Source: Ricordea florida
Lineage: Eukaryota; Cnidaria; Anthozoa; Corallimorpharia; Ricordeidae
NCBI GenBank assembly: GCA_949710005.1
Contig: OX453277.1
Location: 3,717,001 to 3,781,000, forward strand
Direction of reading: 5' to 3'
Length of the DNA stretch: 64,000 bases
The notes below the pieces were generated by a model, which saw only the letters and a list, made by a program, of their open reading frames with translations, searched no databases and had not been told where the DNA came from. The translations under genes were made by a program, and so were the position numbers. Below, piece after piece: positions 1-11,965 of this stretch (positions within the stretch are counted from its first letter, which is position 1; the number at the start of each line of letters is the position of its first letter).

Positions 1-2
1 TG

Positions 3-281
3 GTTAATCTTTATGATAGTTTATTCCATGATATCATTGAGACAGAGGTGGAAGAGCAAGTAAAGAGCATGATGGCTGGTGCCTATAAAGGTCTTCAGAA
101 TGTCCCTGTTCAACAGCAAAACAATGGTAGTGACTGTGGGGTATTTGCCATTGCATTTGCTACCTGCCTAGTGTATGGTATCAAACCAGAAGATGTGGAT
201 TTTGATATTAGAAAAATGCGTCCACATCTGCTTAGTTGCTTCAAAAATAAGAAAATGTCACTTTTTCCAACAATAATTTAA
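3..281 (+). CDS. Ulp1-like (C48) cysteine protease, C-terminal fragment
   Basis: The open frame enters from the left window edge and ends at a TAA at 279-281. About 92 residues are visible. They contain the hallmark C-terminal part of a SUMO/Ulp1-type peptidase: a VNLYDS segment followed by the oxyanion Gln and catalytic Cys context QQQNNGSDCGVFAIAFAT. The catalytic His and Asp would lie upstream, outside the window. Proteins ending this way are common in cnidarian genomes and are often transposon-encoded, and the neighbourhood is full of transposons. A mobile-element origin is therefore more likely than a housekeeping SENP, but this is inference. No start codon can be assigned. Confidence 0.6.
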   Translation, partial: VNLYDSLFHDIIETEVEEQVKSMMAGAYKGLQNVPVQQQNNGSDCGVFAIAFATCLVYGIKPEDVDFDIRKMRPHLLSCFKNKKMSLFPTII

Positions 282-718
282 GTGCACACATATGATAAAC
301 ATAATATGAATGCAATGAATCAAGCTTAAAATTTTTTGGTATCATAATGAATTTAATTATTAATTATTTTCTGATTAGAATTGAAATGAATTGCAGTAGA
401 CTGTAAATGTTTGTCTTGGAAAAAGTTTCACCAGGTTCAGGATTTCAAGAAATGGTATTTATGTAGCTGAACCTTTCTGAGGGGACATGCCACCATACCC
501 CCAGAGACTCAAGCCCTTCAATGGTGCTAGTGTCATGTCTGTTGACATCAATAACAACTCTGGCTAGTTCTAAATGGGAACAGCAACTTATTTAGAATCT
601 TACTGGAAACCCTGATGGTTTAAATTAGGTTTTTCCACTATCAGAGATGTCAGCAACCTGTGAAATACATATTGTTTATGTTCAATACGTGTCAGTAATT
701 AAAGATTAAAGTTGTTTT
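282..718. other. Non-coding interval, nothing recognised
   Basis: AT-rich sequence between the protease fragment and the SINE. Both strands were searched for the missing last exon of RAE1 (expected to encode a GHEFYNP-like start) and it is not here. No ORF, hairpin or recognisable repeat was seen. Confidence 0.5.
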
Positions 719-1041
719 CAGGCTTAATTTTACAGCTGCTTAAGTTGTGTACATAACTGCGATGATCAATTAATGTCATTACATATTACTCCGCAGTTCA
801 AATATATGGTCTTTCATATATTCATTTGCATCATTCTTTTCCATCTACAGGTATGTTATGAACTCACAATATGACCAGCTCCCAGTAGGCTTGATAGATC
901 AGTTGGTAGAGCACTGCTCCGGTATCGCAGAGGTCATGGGTTTGAATCCCGTTCAGGCCCGAGTTTTTTTTTTCAGGCTTAAATTTTACGGCTGCTTAAG
1001 TTGTGTACATAACTGCGATGATCAATTAATGTCATTACATA
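719..1041 (+). repeat. tRNA-derived SINE, with a second copy of its tail upstream
   Basis: Bases 888-959 fold as a tRNA-like cloverleaf. The 7-bp acceptor stem GGCTTGA pairs with TCAGGCC, a D-arm/A box (GATCAGTTGGTAGAGC) follows, and there is a T-arm/B box GGTTTGAATCC. The anticodon stem-loop is imperfect (no U33). The cloverleaf is followed by a T-run and a tail at about 972-1041. Nearly the same tail sequence occurs at 719-787, upstream of the cloverleaf. The unit therefore reads tail, spacer, tRNA head, tail, as expected from two tandem copies with the first head lost. A functional tRNA gene is unlikely because of the degenerate anticodon arm and the repeat context. Confidence 0.75.
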
Positions 1042-1117
1042 AAGATAAACAGTAAAGATTCACATAATCAACTTTGCCTTATATTCAGTAGAATGATCAA
1101 TGTTGTTAATTTTGTGA

Positions 1118-2641
1118 CTAATCAAAAGGAATAATTGGTGGGCATAGATTGATCAGTGCAGAACAAACCCTAATAATGCGATCAATCATAGGAACTCTGC
1201 TATCCACCGTGCCTGAAGGGTTACATTTAAGCAGATCTATGGGGAGTGTTCCTTGTAAAATAGTATATTTCCTCCGTAACAGGCCAATAACCCTCTCCAC
1301 ATGGATTCTCACATTAGCAATCCCTCTTGTGCATTCCACATCTATAGGATCCAGCTGGGACTTTCCTTTCGTAAAGGCAGGAATTACAAGACTTGCTTGC
1401 TTGTACATCACACTGTCATGGATAGTAAATCCCCTGTCGGCCATAACCATGTCTCCAGGGAGAAGCTTTTCAAGTATTCCACAATTTTCTGTGAGATACT
1501 TATCTGAGGTGCGACCACCCCATGCTTCAGATACAAAAGAAATGGTTCCTTGAGGGGTTATACCAATAAGCACCTTGATGGTGTTGTGGTGTTTGTAGTT
1601 AGAAAATGTTTGAGCCCTTGCTAGAAGGTTGCTTGGTCGATCAATAAAAATCTCAAAACAATCTAAAATAACTGTTGTCCTTTTCCCAAAGGAATACTGG
1701 AAGCATTGTGGCATGGTAGCCCACAAACTCTCCCGGTCTGGCCAGGAAATAAGTGGGCTCAAACGAGCGTCCATGACTTCCATCCAAGTAGATATTATAC
1801 GATTAACGGTTCTTCTGGAGATTCCGAATCGGTAGGCCAGATCCTGTAAGAACACATTAAGTCTCAGTCTTATCAGGACCAAAATAAACTCCTGGAACTG
1901 CGTCAGGCTCTTGGAGCTTTTATCAACATGTGGTGCAACATGGTTTAAAGTTGTTTTTAAAACTGAAAAGCATGGCAGTCCAGTATAAAAACGGACTTTA
2001 TCATCGTCGCCAGAAAAATAGCTTTCGCAGAACGGTTGGTAGGAGCTGGTTTTCTCAAACATGTAATCAAACTCCTCCGTCTGACAACCTTGGTCTACAC
2101 GCTGAAAGGAGTCATCCGAAAAACTACAAGACGGGAGACTGTCCTTAACAAGCGGTTGTTTTTCGTCAGTTTCTTCTTCCACAACGTTAAAATCTAAGGA
2201 ACAGATGGTTTCTCCTGGTTCATTAAGTTTTTTTACCTTGCTCGCGGTCTCCAAAGCTTGCATTTCAAGGCCTCTCTTCCTTCGCTCTCTCACCCTATCT
2301 GCCCGAGCACTCATAGCCTCATGATCCACTTGGCGTCGTTTTGAATGTCCCAAATTTAACGTGGGTACCCAATCCACATTGTGTTTGTCCCATAAAGGCG
2401 AAGGACGACCAGACACAAAATGCTTACTGCATACACGGTCGTTGCACAAAATCTTCTCAGTCAACTTCTCCCGACTAATGGCAGAGATCCACATCATTCG
2501 TCGCTCATGCGAAAGCTCTTCCTCCTGTTCCCCTCTATCTTTAACAACAGCAGGCACTCGAAAGAAAGAAACATTCTTATCTCGACCACTTCGCACCGAG
2601 CATCCGAGCACCATACATAAAACCATTGTGAAACCTTGCAA
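1118..2641 (-). CDS. THAP-DDE transposase (ISL2EU/Harbinger-like), intact ORF
   Basis: Uninterrupted frame of 507 codons; the likely start is the Met six codons in (MVLCMVLGC), where the THAP finger begins. Order: THAP zinc finger (C-x4-C, Trp, then [10 protein letters not shown] and the WVPTLNLG variant of the AVPTF box, about residues 6-95), a linker with coiled character, an HTH_Tnp_4-type helix-turn-helix ([20 protein letters not shown] onward, about 245-300), then a DDE_Tnp_4 catalytic domain. The triad is complete: D in VILDCFE, D in VMADRGF, E in IHVERVI. No intron is needed. I could not find convincing terminal inverted repeats or a partner YqaJ gene on either side, so the element looks like an end-degraded or solo copy with a still-open gene. 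It lies beyond the last visible exon of RAE1 and is transcribed in the same direction. Confidence 0.85.
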   Translation of the reverse strand: MQGFTMVLCMVLGCSVRSGRDKNVSFFRVPAVVKDRGEQEEELSHERRMMWISAISREKLTEKILCNDRVCSKHFVSGRPSPLWDKHNVDWVPTLNLGHSKRRQVDHEAMSARADRVRERRKRGLEMQALETASKVKKLNEPGETICSLDFNVVEEETDEKQPLVKDSLPSCSFSDDSFQRVDQGCQTEEFDYMFEKTSSYQPFCESYFSGDDDKVRFYTGLPCFSVLKTTLNHVAPHVDKSSKSLTQFQEFILVLIRLRLNVFLQDLAYRFGISRRTVNRIISTWMEVMDARLSPLISWPDRESLWATMPQCFQYSFGKRTTVILDCFEIFIDRPSNLLARAQTFSNYKHHNTIKVLIGITPQGTISFVSEAWGGRTSDKYLTENCGILEKLLPGDMVMADRGFTIHDSVMYKQASLVIPAFTKGKSQLDPIDVECTRGIANVRIHVERVIGLLRRKYTILQGTLPIDLLKCNPSGTVDSRVPMIDRIIRVCSALINLCPPIIPFD

Positions 2642-2802
2642 ATTTCGTGTCCAAGAAAGGATCGCACGTAGATTTGTTTACCTGACCTGTACACCAAAAT
2701 GGCGGCGTAGCAACCGTTGCTACATTACTGATCACGTGAGCGCTCACCGAGAATAAGTTTAAGGAACCTTGAATAAATAAGCCTCCCGTTAATATCCAAC
2801 AC

Positions 2803-2884
2803 GGACCTACCCCTCCCCTAACCCAACATTAATGCTAACCTTTTAACTTATTATAACTTGTTGGGTTGGGGGAGAGGTAGGTGC
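2803..2884. repeat. Short foldback repeat
   Basis: An inverted repeat whose arms read ACCTACCCCTCCCCTAACCC at about 2806 and the near reverse complement ending at about 2882. They are separated by about 30 bases of AT-rich loop. Typical of a small MITE. No coding content. Confidence 0.6.
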
Positions 2885-2945
2885 ACAGTTGCCAAGCTAC
2901 ATCTATTGATCCGTCAACACTTTGTTATAATCATGGGTTCTTTAC

Positions 2946-5900
2946 CTTGGACCAGTCATAACCTGAGGTGTACGCAAATATGTTTCCTTTTGCATTAAAA
3001 CAGCAGGCAGTTATAGGCATATTGAGCTGCTCTGAAGTCTGGTTAGATGGAAAGAAGAGGTTAATACTTCACAAATATAAGGAAGAACAGGAGTGGATCA
3101 AGAATTATTCTTACGATGGGGGGGGGGGGGCACCTATAAGGAATGACGTAACTGCCGGGTGACACACAAACAAATTTTAAAAATGAACAACGAAAAAGAA
3201 GGCATGTTTTACTTCAACACCAATAAACCACACCTGTTTGATTTTTTTTGCAGACTTTTTCAGAATATTAGTTATTTTAGAAAGACGCAGGTCATTTCCG
3301 GAGGGGGGTGTGTACCCCCTTGCATCTCTTCCCTAGATCCGCCCCCAGAGAACACCCGAGAGTGCACGGTAATGAATGGTAGTATATAAACAAAGAGAAT
3401 TTTATGACTGATCACAATATTGTTGTGGTATACCTTAAGTTTGGTGCGAGCATCTTTGTCCCAAAAGCTAAACTTCCCATCTGAGCCTACAGTGGCCAGC
3501 AGACAAAAATGAATTGGATGGAAAGCAATGTCGTTTACCTGAGAATCAAAGCAAGCTTTGTCAGCAAAATAAATGTCCCGCTTGTTATACATGTGTCTGC
3601 ACAAAAGCAATTTGTCCATCATAAATCCAGAGACTGGGGGATGGTGAAACGGTCAGGGAGGGGAGGGAGATGACACCTCTCACATCGGTTTCAAGAGCCT
3701 GAGTAAATAGTCCCGAGATAGGTGCAATCTGGAAACAGTGGAATAACTCAAGAAATTTTATGGGAGAATGCACCACGAAAAGTTCTAATAATTCTACTGA
3801 GGAATTACAAAGTGTGTACAGTTTGCTTCATCCAAAACAGCGAGGTGTTTTATTCTATAGTTTTTGAACCCTAAAATCAATACCGGTTTATAATAGTCTA
3901 TTCAAACAGATGGTAACAGTTAAGCTGAATTCCCAAGCCCCCACAAATTTTCCATAGCCAATGGACTACCAAACAACATGCAGAGAAGCCTTTTCCTTCC
4001 ACACTTGGGTTAACTGAGATAACCATAAAACAGTTATTAATAACTTACTGCGTAAATATCTTGATAGTTGTTGTTAGTACCATTTGATCTGTGACACTTG
4101 AAAGTAAAGTTATCTTTTCTACAAAGGAAACAACATATCAAGAATTACAGAGCTCTGACTTCTATGAAACTCTGTGGAACTTCAAGACAGAGGCAAGTGA
4201 CATTTCAATATAAAATATCCGTTAAACTATGAAATCAATATTTTCAACTTGCACACTGCTTTAACACTGAATTTTTAGGGCCCTCAGTGTAAATCAAAAG
4301 ATATGCAGATGCTTGTCCCATGGAACTAGTTCAATGTTCTTGTCACTGTAAATACCTCTTACTAACTGAGTTTGAGGTCCATACTGTAAGTTGCTGACCG
4401 AATTATTTCCGCTTGGATTACAGTACGGAATATTTTGGCCACCAAAACAAGCTTTTTTTTAGTGGGCCATACAGTGAAATATGGCCTGCTAAATTGATCA
4501 ATCATAGTGTGCATACTAACTGAGAGATATAACAAATCCTCTTAAAAGTCAATGGTAGTATCAAAACTAGTACACCAGACGGTTGAAGTTTTTATAGATT
4601 CACCAGGCAAACTCAAACTTTCCTTTTCAAACATATGTATCATCCTCAACATTTCTATGAAGAGTAATGGATGTAGAATTTATGAAAGTTGCCCAGCTGC
4701 AATAGAGTAATTGAAGTTTTAAATGCACACAGGGCTTACTGTGGCCAGAATACATCACAAGCATATATCAAAATTCCAGTTACTGAATAATCCTGAGACC
4801 AAAATGAGGTAGTTACTAGAGGACCATTAACTCGCATCCCATCTGTAACATAGCCCCAGTTAACACTAACCAAGGTGAATGCCAACATATGAAAACTTCA
4901 TACATGTGAACTGCAGAAGGAAGAGATTTTAATAAGTGAAAGATAGTCACAGTTATGTGAGCAACTTAACCAGTCCCAAAGATAAGACCTGAAAAAAATT
5001 CTAGTTTGAACATCCATGTTGAATGTTTAGGTGTTAAGTTTTGTCGACAGTGCGAGCTAGAGGAACATTTAACAAAAAAAAAACCTGGAAAAATTGTGCA
5101 TTCATTCCACAGACTAGTCTGGATCACAATACTAACTTACGGGTTCTGAGGTTCAATGAAATGGATGGCTACTCTGCCCTCCACTGAACCTAAGGCAAAT
5201 CCAACAGGTTCGCCATTCTTTTTTGGGTCCCTGAAAATGCTCACACAACGATTCTGAAATAGAAGAAATTCAGTGAATGACGGATGAACTGAAACAAAAA
5301 CACATAAAACACACACAAAAACACACACACACACAAACACAAAACACATCTGACGATAAGTCAGACATCAACTGTATTTACAGTTACCATAATTCCCCTA
5401 TTCAATGTTTGACATGTTATAAAGTGAGCTATAAAAGTTCAAATTTTAATTATTTAATAGGACAACCCTGCTTTCATTCTCCCCTTTGTTTTTCAAATTT
5501 TATACAGTACTGACCTAAGATTAGATGCCATGAAAGACATATTTCTCTGGATCCCTTTGGCTATTGTGGAACTGAACCTTTCTAAAGCATACCAAAAATT
5601 ATTACCCTCTTCCACAAAAACAATATCCTTTATACTGGGCTAAAAATTAAATCCAGTGCTTGGTGGCCAGTCGGGCCAGTTTCCTTGAATTCTTAGTGAC
5701 CCATCCCAAAATGGAGTAGCTCTCAATCTTTTGTGAGTGGCAATCACAAAATCAGAATGGCATTTATATGTTGTGAATATGGATCGCTCGAGAAATAACT
5801 GTTAAAACAGCTCAGAATTTCGACTTCAGAACAAAAAATTCACTAAAATGGATGATCTTAGAGTCCAGGCAAAGAAAGGAAGAGAAAGGTAGAGCAATTA

Positions 5901-8900
5901 AATTACATATTGAGCTTTATTTTTAACTTAGTACTTCGCATTATTTACATTGTGCACAACTTTTCGAAATTCTGTCGCATAGTTGCACATCGGGTGTTCA
6001 AACCTTAACTTTTGGTAGCCCTGGTCAGTTTTAACTCGCCACTGGCGACCGTGCGACTGCCAATTTTTAGCCCTGTTTATAGAAATTTACCTGATATTTT
6101 AAAGGCGACTCAATCCTTTTGCATTCTGTTGGTTGATTTTCAAGCTTATAACAAATAAGTCCCCTCTGAGCAGTGCCAATAATGGCCATTGGGTACACTA
6201 CATCTGCACAATAAACTCTTTCAGGAAGCTGCAAGGCTAGCATCGGAGTAGATGACCGTGTGTCCCAGAACTTGAGTGTCTTGTCCCAGCTACCTGTCAT
6301 CAGACAGCTGTAGTTGGGTGCTTGAATCCAGTGACAAGTCCTGATCGCAGCATCATGCTGAAGAAACAAACAAAACAAATAACTGAATGCTTCAAAGAAA
6401 ATTGGGACGCATTTATGGGGAAAACTGTGATTCATTTACGAGGAATTACAGCTCAGTGAGTTACAAGTTGACCATCAAGTATATAAAGTAACACAATTTT
6501 AGCAATTGCAATAAACCTTGGGAGAACTGGATGGAATGGGATTCAAACCTGTAACCAGGTAAATACCAGCACAACTCTCTACCAGTTGAGCTTAACCAGC
6601 CGTCTATGATAGGAGCAGGTCAACAGTGAGCTCATAAATTCCTTACCACTGGCTGGTTAAGCTAGAAGAGTATACCGGAAGAGTATACTGGAAGAGTATA
6701 CCGGAAGAGTATCACACCAGAACATTCCAGCCTGGACTTTTTTTAGGCTTGATCACGATCGCTAAAAATTGATTTTATAATTATAACAGAGGAAATCTTC
6801 TGTAAAATTCCTGATAACTGTGCAAATATACAATTACTCCATATATACAGGTACTGAAAAATGGTTGGTGATATTTAGCAATTATTCCATGAAATCGAGT
6901 CGTATATGAGCTAATAGCCAACGAGGTGCATAGCGCCGAGTTGGCTATAGCTCATATACGACTCGATTGAGTGGAATAATTTTTTTATTATATCTCTAAA
7001 CCCTCGCTTATGAGACACTGGAATTAGTTTGTACGACAAGAATTGACTTTGTTATTGTTTTTGAACTGAACCATGTTGTCGAGCCAACATATTGTAAAGC
7101 CGATGTGTAAAAAAGTTTCAAACATGAGTCTGGCTCGTTTTTAAACATCTCTTCAATGCACTTGTCAATTTTTTTTTTTTTTGAGTTAGCAAATTAGTTT
7201 GAGAATTTTAAAGTGGAAAAAGTAGGCAGAAATAAAATAAAAACTCAGTTTACAGGCTTCACAGTTCTTTCAAAATGGCGACTGTTTGTAAGAGTTTCAC
7301 TTTCGTTCTTAATAAACGATTTCGCAATATAATTTGCTCACTTACCGTCGAATAATTTCATCCCATATTTATTTGCTTCGGTAGTATTTTTTGGTGTATG
7401 ATTTTTAAGCTTGACTTGAATTTCTCCCTGTCTAATTCAAGAAATCGTCCCTCCATGATGGCCGTTTTCCGTGCCAATGGTATATGAGCTGATATACAAT
7501 GAGTAGGGAACCAATCAGAGCGCGCGTTTGCTCATATACAAGGGTTGCAGATATAATAATATTATTTATACCACCGACCATTAGATGATAAAGAGGCTGA
7601 CACTTTGACAAAGTGGGAACACTCAAATTACTCAATTATTACTGTTTCCAGGATTGATTAACCACCTGAACTTCATGTTCAGCATTTTCAAGTTAGTCAG
7701 GGTGCTGTTTGTTTAGCTAACTGGCTCCAAGGAAGGGTCAACATTCGAAACATGAGCTTCTTTATGATGTTACAGTATTAGAATTTCCTGCTGACACAAC
7801 ACCGATTTCTTTAGGCACTAGCAATAACCTCTTTTTATGTAACATTTATGTCACCTACCTGAGCCACTTGAATTGCCTGGTTCGAATTCAAATCCCACAT
7901 TCTGCACTGTTTGTCAGCAGAAGCCATAAACACCTTTGTGCCATCCTGAAAAAAAGAAATAAATACAAACATAACATGAGCACAGATTTTAGAGGTTATA
8001 CAAGCTGGCTAAAGGAAATGGACCAAGTGGAAAACGGAACACACAGTTGCCTTCATGCAATCCCGTTCTTCCAAAGCAAAAATGAAAAACCTGTTTACGT
8101 CCTTTGTTTTGTTGAGATTACAGGGCAAGGTAATTGAATTCCATGTGAATAAAAATAACATTATACAGAAGGCTAATCAATTGTTGAGTGAAAATGACTT
8201 GTCTAGCAAATTTTGTTGTTTCCTTCAGATTGTATCATCCATTGCAGTAGTCTGCACACCCAACGATTTCTGCCTTTTCTTTACTTGCCACGATGCATAT
8301 AACAAGACCCTGTGTATTACTGGCTGCAGCTTAATCTACACCTGACAACTGCCTCTTGCTAATTACTCACATCATGCCAACAGCAATCCAAAATAGGACC
8401 AGTTTGGGTCTGTTGTGCTTTAGGGATCGTTTGCCCAGTTTCTTTGACTTCCCAGCAACGAAGCTAAACAAGACCAGGATGTGAAAAGAGAGAACATACC
8501 ATAATTAAGTATAACCATTATTTTTTGAAACTTCTTATCATACATAATAGTTTAATAGAAAAAAATTCAAAGTAACTATCTAAATTGCAAACAACTCAAA
8601 GCAATGACTATTCAACGAAAACCAGTTTGAATTACCAGAGGATTAATCAACCTTATGGTCATTAATGTTACCTATTCTTCCCAGGCTATTTGCATAGTAA
8701 TGCACTTATCAATTGACACCCAGACACTTCCCCCCTCCCCTCCCCCCACACTCCACTGTAAATTAATTTTTAAGATACAGGGCCCCCATGGAGGGCAGCC
8801 TTTAGAGTTGAATGGGCCACCCTGTGTAACTAATGTTTGGTCTGTCTGTCTACTTTATTATGCCTATGCTGTAGCTGAATTGTTTAGGCCCATGCACGTG

Positions 8901-9250
8901 CAAACATTTCTTGTTCCCGACGAACGAACCAGTACTACAAAGGCTACAACATGTATAATAAAGTGTGGGCTAACATGGAAATCTACGCATCAAACAGATC
9001 CAAATAAACGCAGGCCTTATGAAAGTGAAATATCACTTACATCATTCGCCCAGGATGAAGCTATCAGAAAATCTGCCTTGGGACTAAACTTCAATGTGGT
9101 GACAGTATCATCTGGCGGAGCTTCGACCACTACGTCTTTCATTGGGTTGTCGTTTGTTCCAAGACCGAGAGACATACCGGAGGAAGTGGTCGATCCAAAC
9201 GAGCCAAAAGCAGACGGAGAAGAGAAACCTGTACTTGGTGCACCGAACAT
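2946..9250 (-). CDS. RAE1: mRNA export factor RAE1 (Gle2), lacking only the last exon
   Basis: Eight exons on the minus strand, all with GT-AG borders and continuous frame: 9250-9041, 8463-8371, 7945-7859, 6357-6091, 5253-5141, 4118-4049, 3538-3434, 3038-2946. They give 346 residues of the WD-repeat beta-propeller that binds the GLEBS motif of Nup98 and carries mRNP export and spindle checkpoint roles. Diagnostic stretches are [70 protein letters not shown] and [14 protein letters not shown]. The family ends about 25-30 residues further on, starting with GHEFYNP; that exon is absent from all DNA to the left inside the window. Start: MFGAP, an FG-type N-terminus usual for RAE1. Introns carry a SINE, a 13-bp tandem repeat and a hairpin MITE. 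Confidence 0.95.
6535..6605 (-). repeat. tRNA-like SINE head in RAE1 intron 3
   Basis: On the minus strand there is an A box (TTAAGCTCAACTGGTAGAG) followed by a B box (GGTTTGAATCCC) at tRNA spacing. Stem pairing is poor, so this is a decayed tRNA-derived SINE and not a tRNA gene. Confidence 0.5.
6665..6712. repeat. 13-bp tandem repeat
   Basis: About 3.7 copies of GAAGAGTATACCG, with one copy having T for C, in an intron of RAE1. Confidence 0.8.
6890..7560. mobile_element. One-sided hairpin MITE in RAE1 intron
   Basis: The left end is a foldback: GAGTCGTATATGAGCTAATA pairs with the reverse complement ending at about 6965. The right end (about 7475-7560) carries a related TATATGAGC sequence and the motif GAACCAATCAGAGCGCGC. 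There is no coding capacity. The exact ends and target duplication are unclear. The architecture matches the elements at 9843, 32556, 56480 and 61323. Confidence 0.55.
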
Positions 9251-9469
9251 ACTGTTTACATTTACGGCAAAACACTCAACTTAGCAAAACCCTTTCTCTG
9301 TGTAAGGATATTTGTCTGGAGTACGAGAGCAGCACTCACATCCACATCTCACTGCTTAGGGACTGGTTCGGACTGGTTGAGGAAAATGAGTTCTTCATGT
9401 ATACCCTATTATAGTGTACTTAGAATATCCGTTTGATATAGGTGTTCAAATCGTATGAGCCTCACAGGG
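9251..9469. promoter_or_regulatory. Upstream region of RAE1
   Basis: Only 219 bases separate the RAE1 start codon from the first retrotransposon remnant, so the RAE1 promoter and 5' UTR must lie largely here. No individual motif is convincing. Confidence 0.35.
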
Positions 9470-10440
9470 CCTGTAGTCCACTTCTGCCGAGCGAATGACA
9501 ACAGAGAACCCGAACGTATTCAGGAGAGAGGTCTTCGCGCAGTCTTAAGGGATAGTAAATCCACACGAGCTGCAGCTGAACAAGGCTAAATTAATTACAC
9601 TGTATGAAAGGAGGATTCAAGATATAGCATACTTGATGTACAAAGTGAAGCATGGCATGTGCCCTCAGAGTGTCAGGGATTTGTTTTCAGAAAAGGTCAC
9701 AGGCTACAACTTTAGAGGGGCTGATTTTCACATACCCAAATTTCATTTGGTAACATATGGGAAACATTCATTGAGTTATCTGGGACCAAAACTGTGGAAT
9801 AGCCTGCCTAGTAATCCTAGAAATTTACCATCGCTACTTAACAATTATTAGCCGAAGGCGCGGTGATTATCGGTAAATACTCACCGAGACGAAGTCGAGG
9901 TGAATATTCACCGATAATCACCGAGCCCGAGACGTTAAAATTGTTTTAGTATAAATACACTGGTGATTATTTCAAAAAAAGAAAAGAAAAAGCATTGTGC
10001 AACACGAAAAAAATTATTTCATCAAAAGCGCGCGAACGACTGGCAGCCATTTTCTTCGTCGAGGTGATTATCGGTTGACAATCCGAGATAGCGAACCAAT
10101 CAGAGCGCGTGATTTTGTATAATCACCTGAGTATTTATACTAAAATCACGACAGATCCGTCTGGTCAATCTTTCGCTTAAGTTAAAGTCTGATTGTGAGA
10201 ATTGCGCATTATGTAGCAATTGACACACAAGCTGATCTAATTGTTCTTTATCGTTTATTGAACTTTCTAGTTAACGTGAACAATTGTATCATCTTATTGT
10301 AAATAACCCTATTTTTAATTATGAATTCAAATATAATTTTTTATTGTCTAATTGTTATCTAAGAATTAGTTTTATTTCAGTGTCCCCAATTAGTAGAGGT
10401 TTTTCCTCTCGGCTAACTACTATATTTTGACACTTAAATT
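9470..10440 (+). pseudogene. Non-LTR retrotransposon (LINE) 3' end, truncated and interrupted
   Basis: Bases about 9480-9585 and 9590-9851 encode, in two frames, the C-terminal tail typical of animal CR1/RTX-type reverse transcriptase ORFs: RIQERGLRAVLRD, then RRIQDIAYLMYKVKHGMCP, and finally VTYGKHSLSYLGPKLWNSLP. A frameshift or stop separates the two parts. A MITE at 9843-10152 interrupts the tail. Sequence after it (10153-10440) looks like the element's 3' UTR, ending in a small hairpin (AGAGG loop CCTCT) and TTGACACTTA. Not functional. Confidence 0.7.
9843..10152. mobile_element. One-sided hairpin MITE (same family as 61323-61556)
   Basis: Starts TTAACAATTATTAGCCGAAGG. Its left third folds on itself: GGTGATTATCGGTAAATACTC pairs with GAATATTCACCGATAATCACC. 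The middle has ATTTCATCAAAAG and GGCAGCCATTTT; the right end has GAACCAATCAGAGCGCG. A second copy with the same order of blocks lies in HADHB. Confidence 0.7.
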
Positions 10441-11854
10441 AAGTCATGATGATGATAACCAGGCAGTAGCACAACAGTACCTATACAGTCTGCAATACCT
10501 GTAGTAGTGGAGTGGGTGCAGCATACACCTACAACAGGTACTACAAGTATCCCCGGGGAGGGGGGGGGGGAAGAGCACTCCCAGAAAAATTGGCTAGGGA
10601 TATGTGGTCCGCCCAAGGTCTTTACCCTTTTTATGACCAAAATCTGTGATTTTCCCTACCCTTTTTATGACGTGACCAAAAATTGGGTAACTTATTTATG
10701 ACCTGACCCTTAAATAAATACCCTGTCTCAGACCAGCCTTATAATTATTTCCCTGGTTCAGACCAATGTTAAAGTCAAAGTTGAGGTAGGTTACAAGACT
10801 GCATATTCAAAGTTTCGAGCTCAGACTTCAACACTATAACACGAGTACAAATATCGAGACCCTATTTATTACCAAAATGGCGGCAAAACGGCTAAAATCG
10901 ATACCCGTTAGGGCCGGACATAGAGCCCATATAGGGGACTACCACAGGGTACAGGTACTGCACCTCCCACTGACAAAATTCAACATTGAGTTTAAACTTC
11001 TGTGAATTTTATTGGGAGCCTTCAAATTCAACTCGATCGTAGAAAACTGTGAGTCAGTTGAAAGTGGTTGAGTTGACGTAAGTTGAAATCAGTTGGTTGA
11101 AATCAGTTGGTTCGAAATTAAAATGCTTCCCTTGCCAAGCTAAATAGAAATGAAAGTGCTGACAAACGAAAATTGAATTTGAACTGAACTTACTTGAGAT
11201 TTAAAGAAGGTGCGTGAAAATTAACATATTAACTAGACGCTCTCGGGAGCGTTCACTCGGGCTACACTTGATAATACGGCTTCGAACAAACGTGAATGTC
11301 AGTTTCCGCCTAAGGTTTGTATATATTGTATACTATATGGCTGGTTCCACGACCGCAAAAGACCTACCAGACTGTATATATCGCACCGCAATTCTTGTCG
11401 ACGTCGTGTTTAAGCTCAGCGATTTTATCAGAAAGTTTTCCAAGGTTTTACAGAAATTTCAGTGATAATTGGGTTTGTTTACTAATCGAATTAATGTTAC
11501 CAATCAGCTTTCTTGGTTCCCACGGTAAAAAACAGTTGTGAAACTTGATGCCATTCATCTGATTCCAAGTTATCGAAGGCGAAGAAGCGATATGTGGGAA
11601 AAACAACAATATTACTCCTCAATCGGATATACTTTTCGTCCGATTTAGCCTTATTGGCCCTGTTCCCGCTAATGTCTTTCCACACGACCACGTAGAAAAA
11701 AAACTTGAGTTTGAATAAGAAAAGATCCAGAGATGATTTTGAAAAGAGGCCTGAGGGAATTCGGGCTGACAAACATAGTCACCGAGTTAATAGCTTTGTT
11801 AGCCGTTTTGCGGTCATAATTACCAAGAACTTTATTATAAACAAACAAGTTCAA
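10441..11854. other. Intergenic DNA without a recognisable gene
   Basis: Contains a G-run (about 10559-10570) and a low-complexity stretch of repeated CCCTTTTTATGAC phrases (10620-10700). Open frames here are short and compositionally unremarkable. No exon of RAE1 or of LACC1 could be found. Confidence 0.5.
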
Positions 11855-11965
11855 TAGAGTACCGAAGCGCTGACGTCACGTTACCATGGAAGCATTTTTG
11901 CTGGTTCTAAACAAAAGATCAACATAGCGTCTCTCTTTGGGTAACGTAACGTGGACAAGTCGAAA

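Noticed and set aside
888-959. A genuine tRNA gene
   Set aside because: The acceptor and T arms are good but the anticodon stem has a mismatch, U33 is missing, and SINE-like tail sequence flanks it on both sides.
9142-9414. ORF antisense to RAE1 exon 1
   Set aside because: Overlaps the well-supported RAE1 start on the opposite strand and has no protein-like features.
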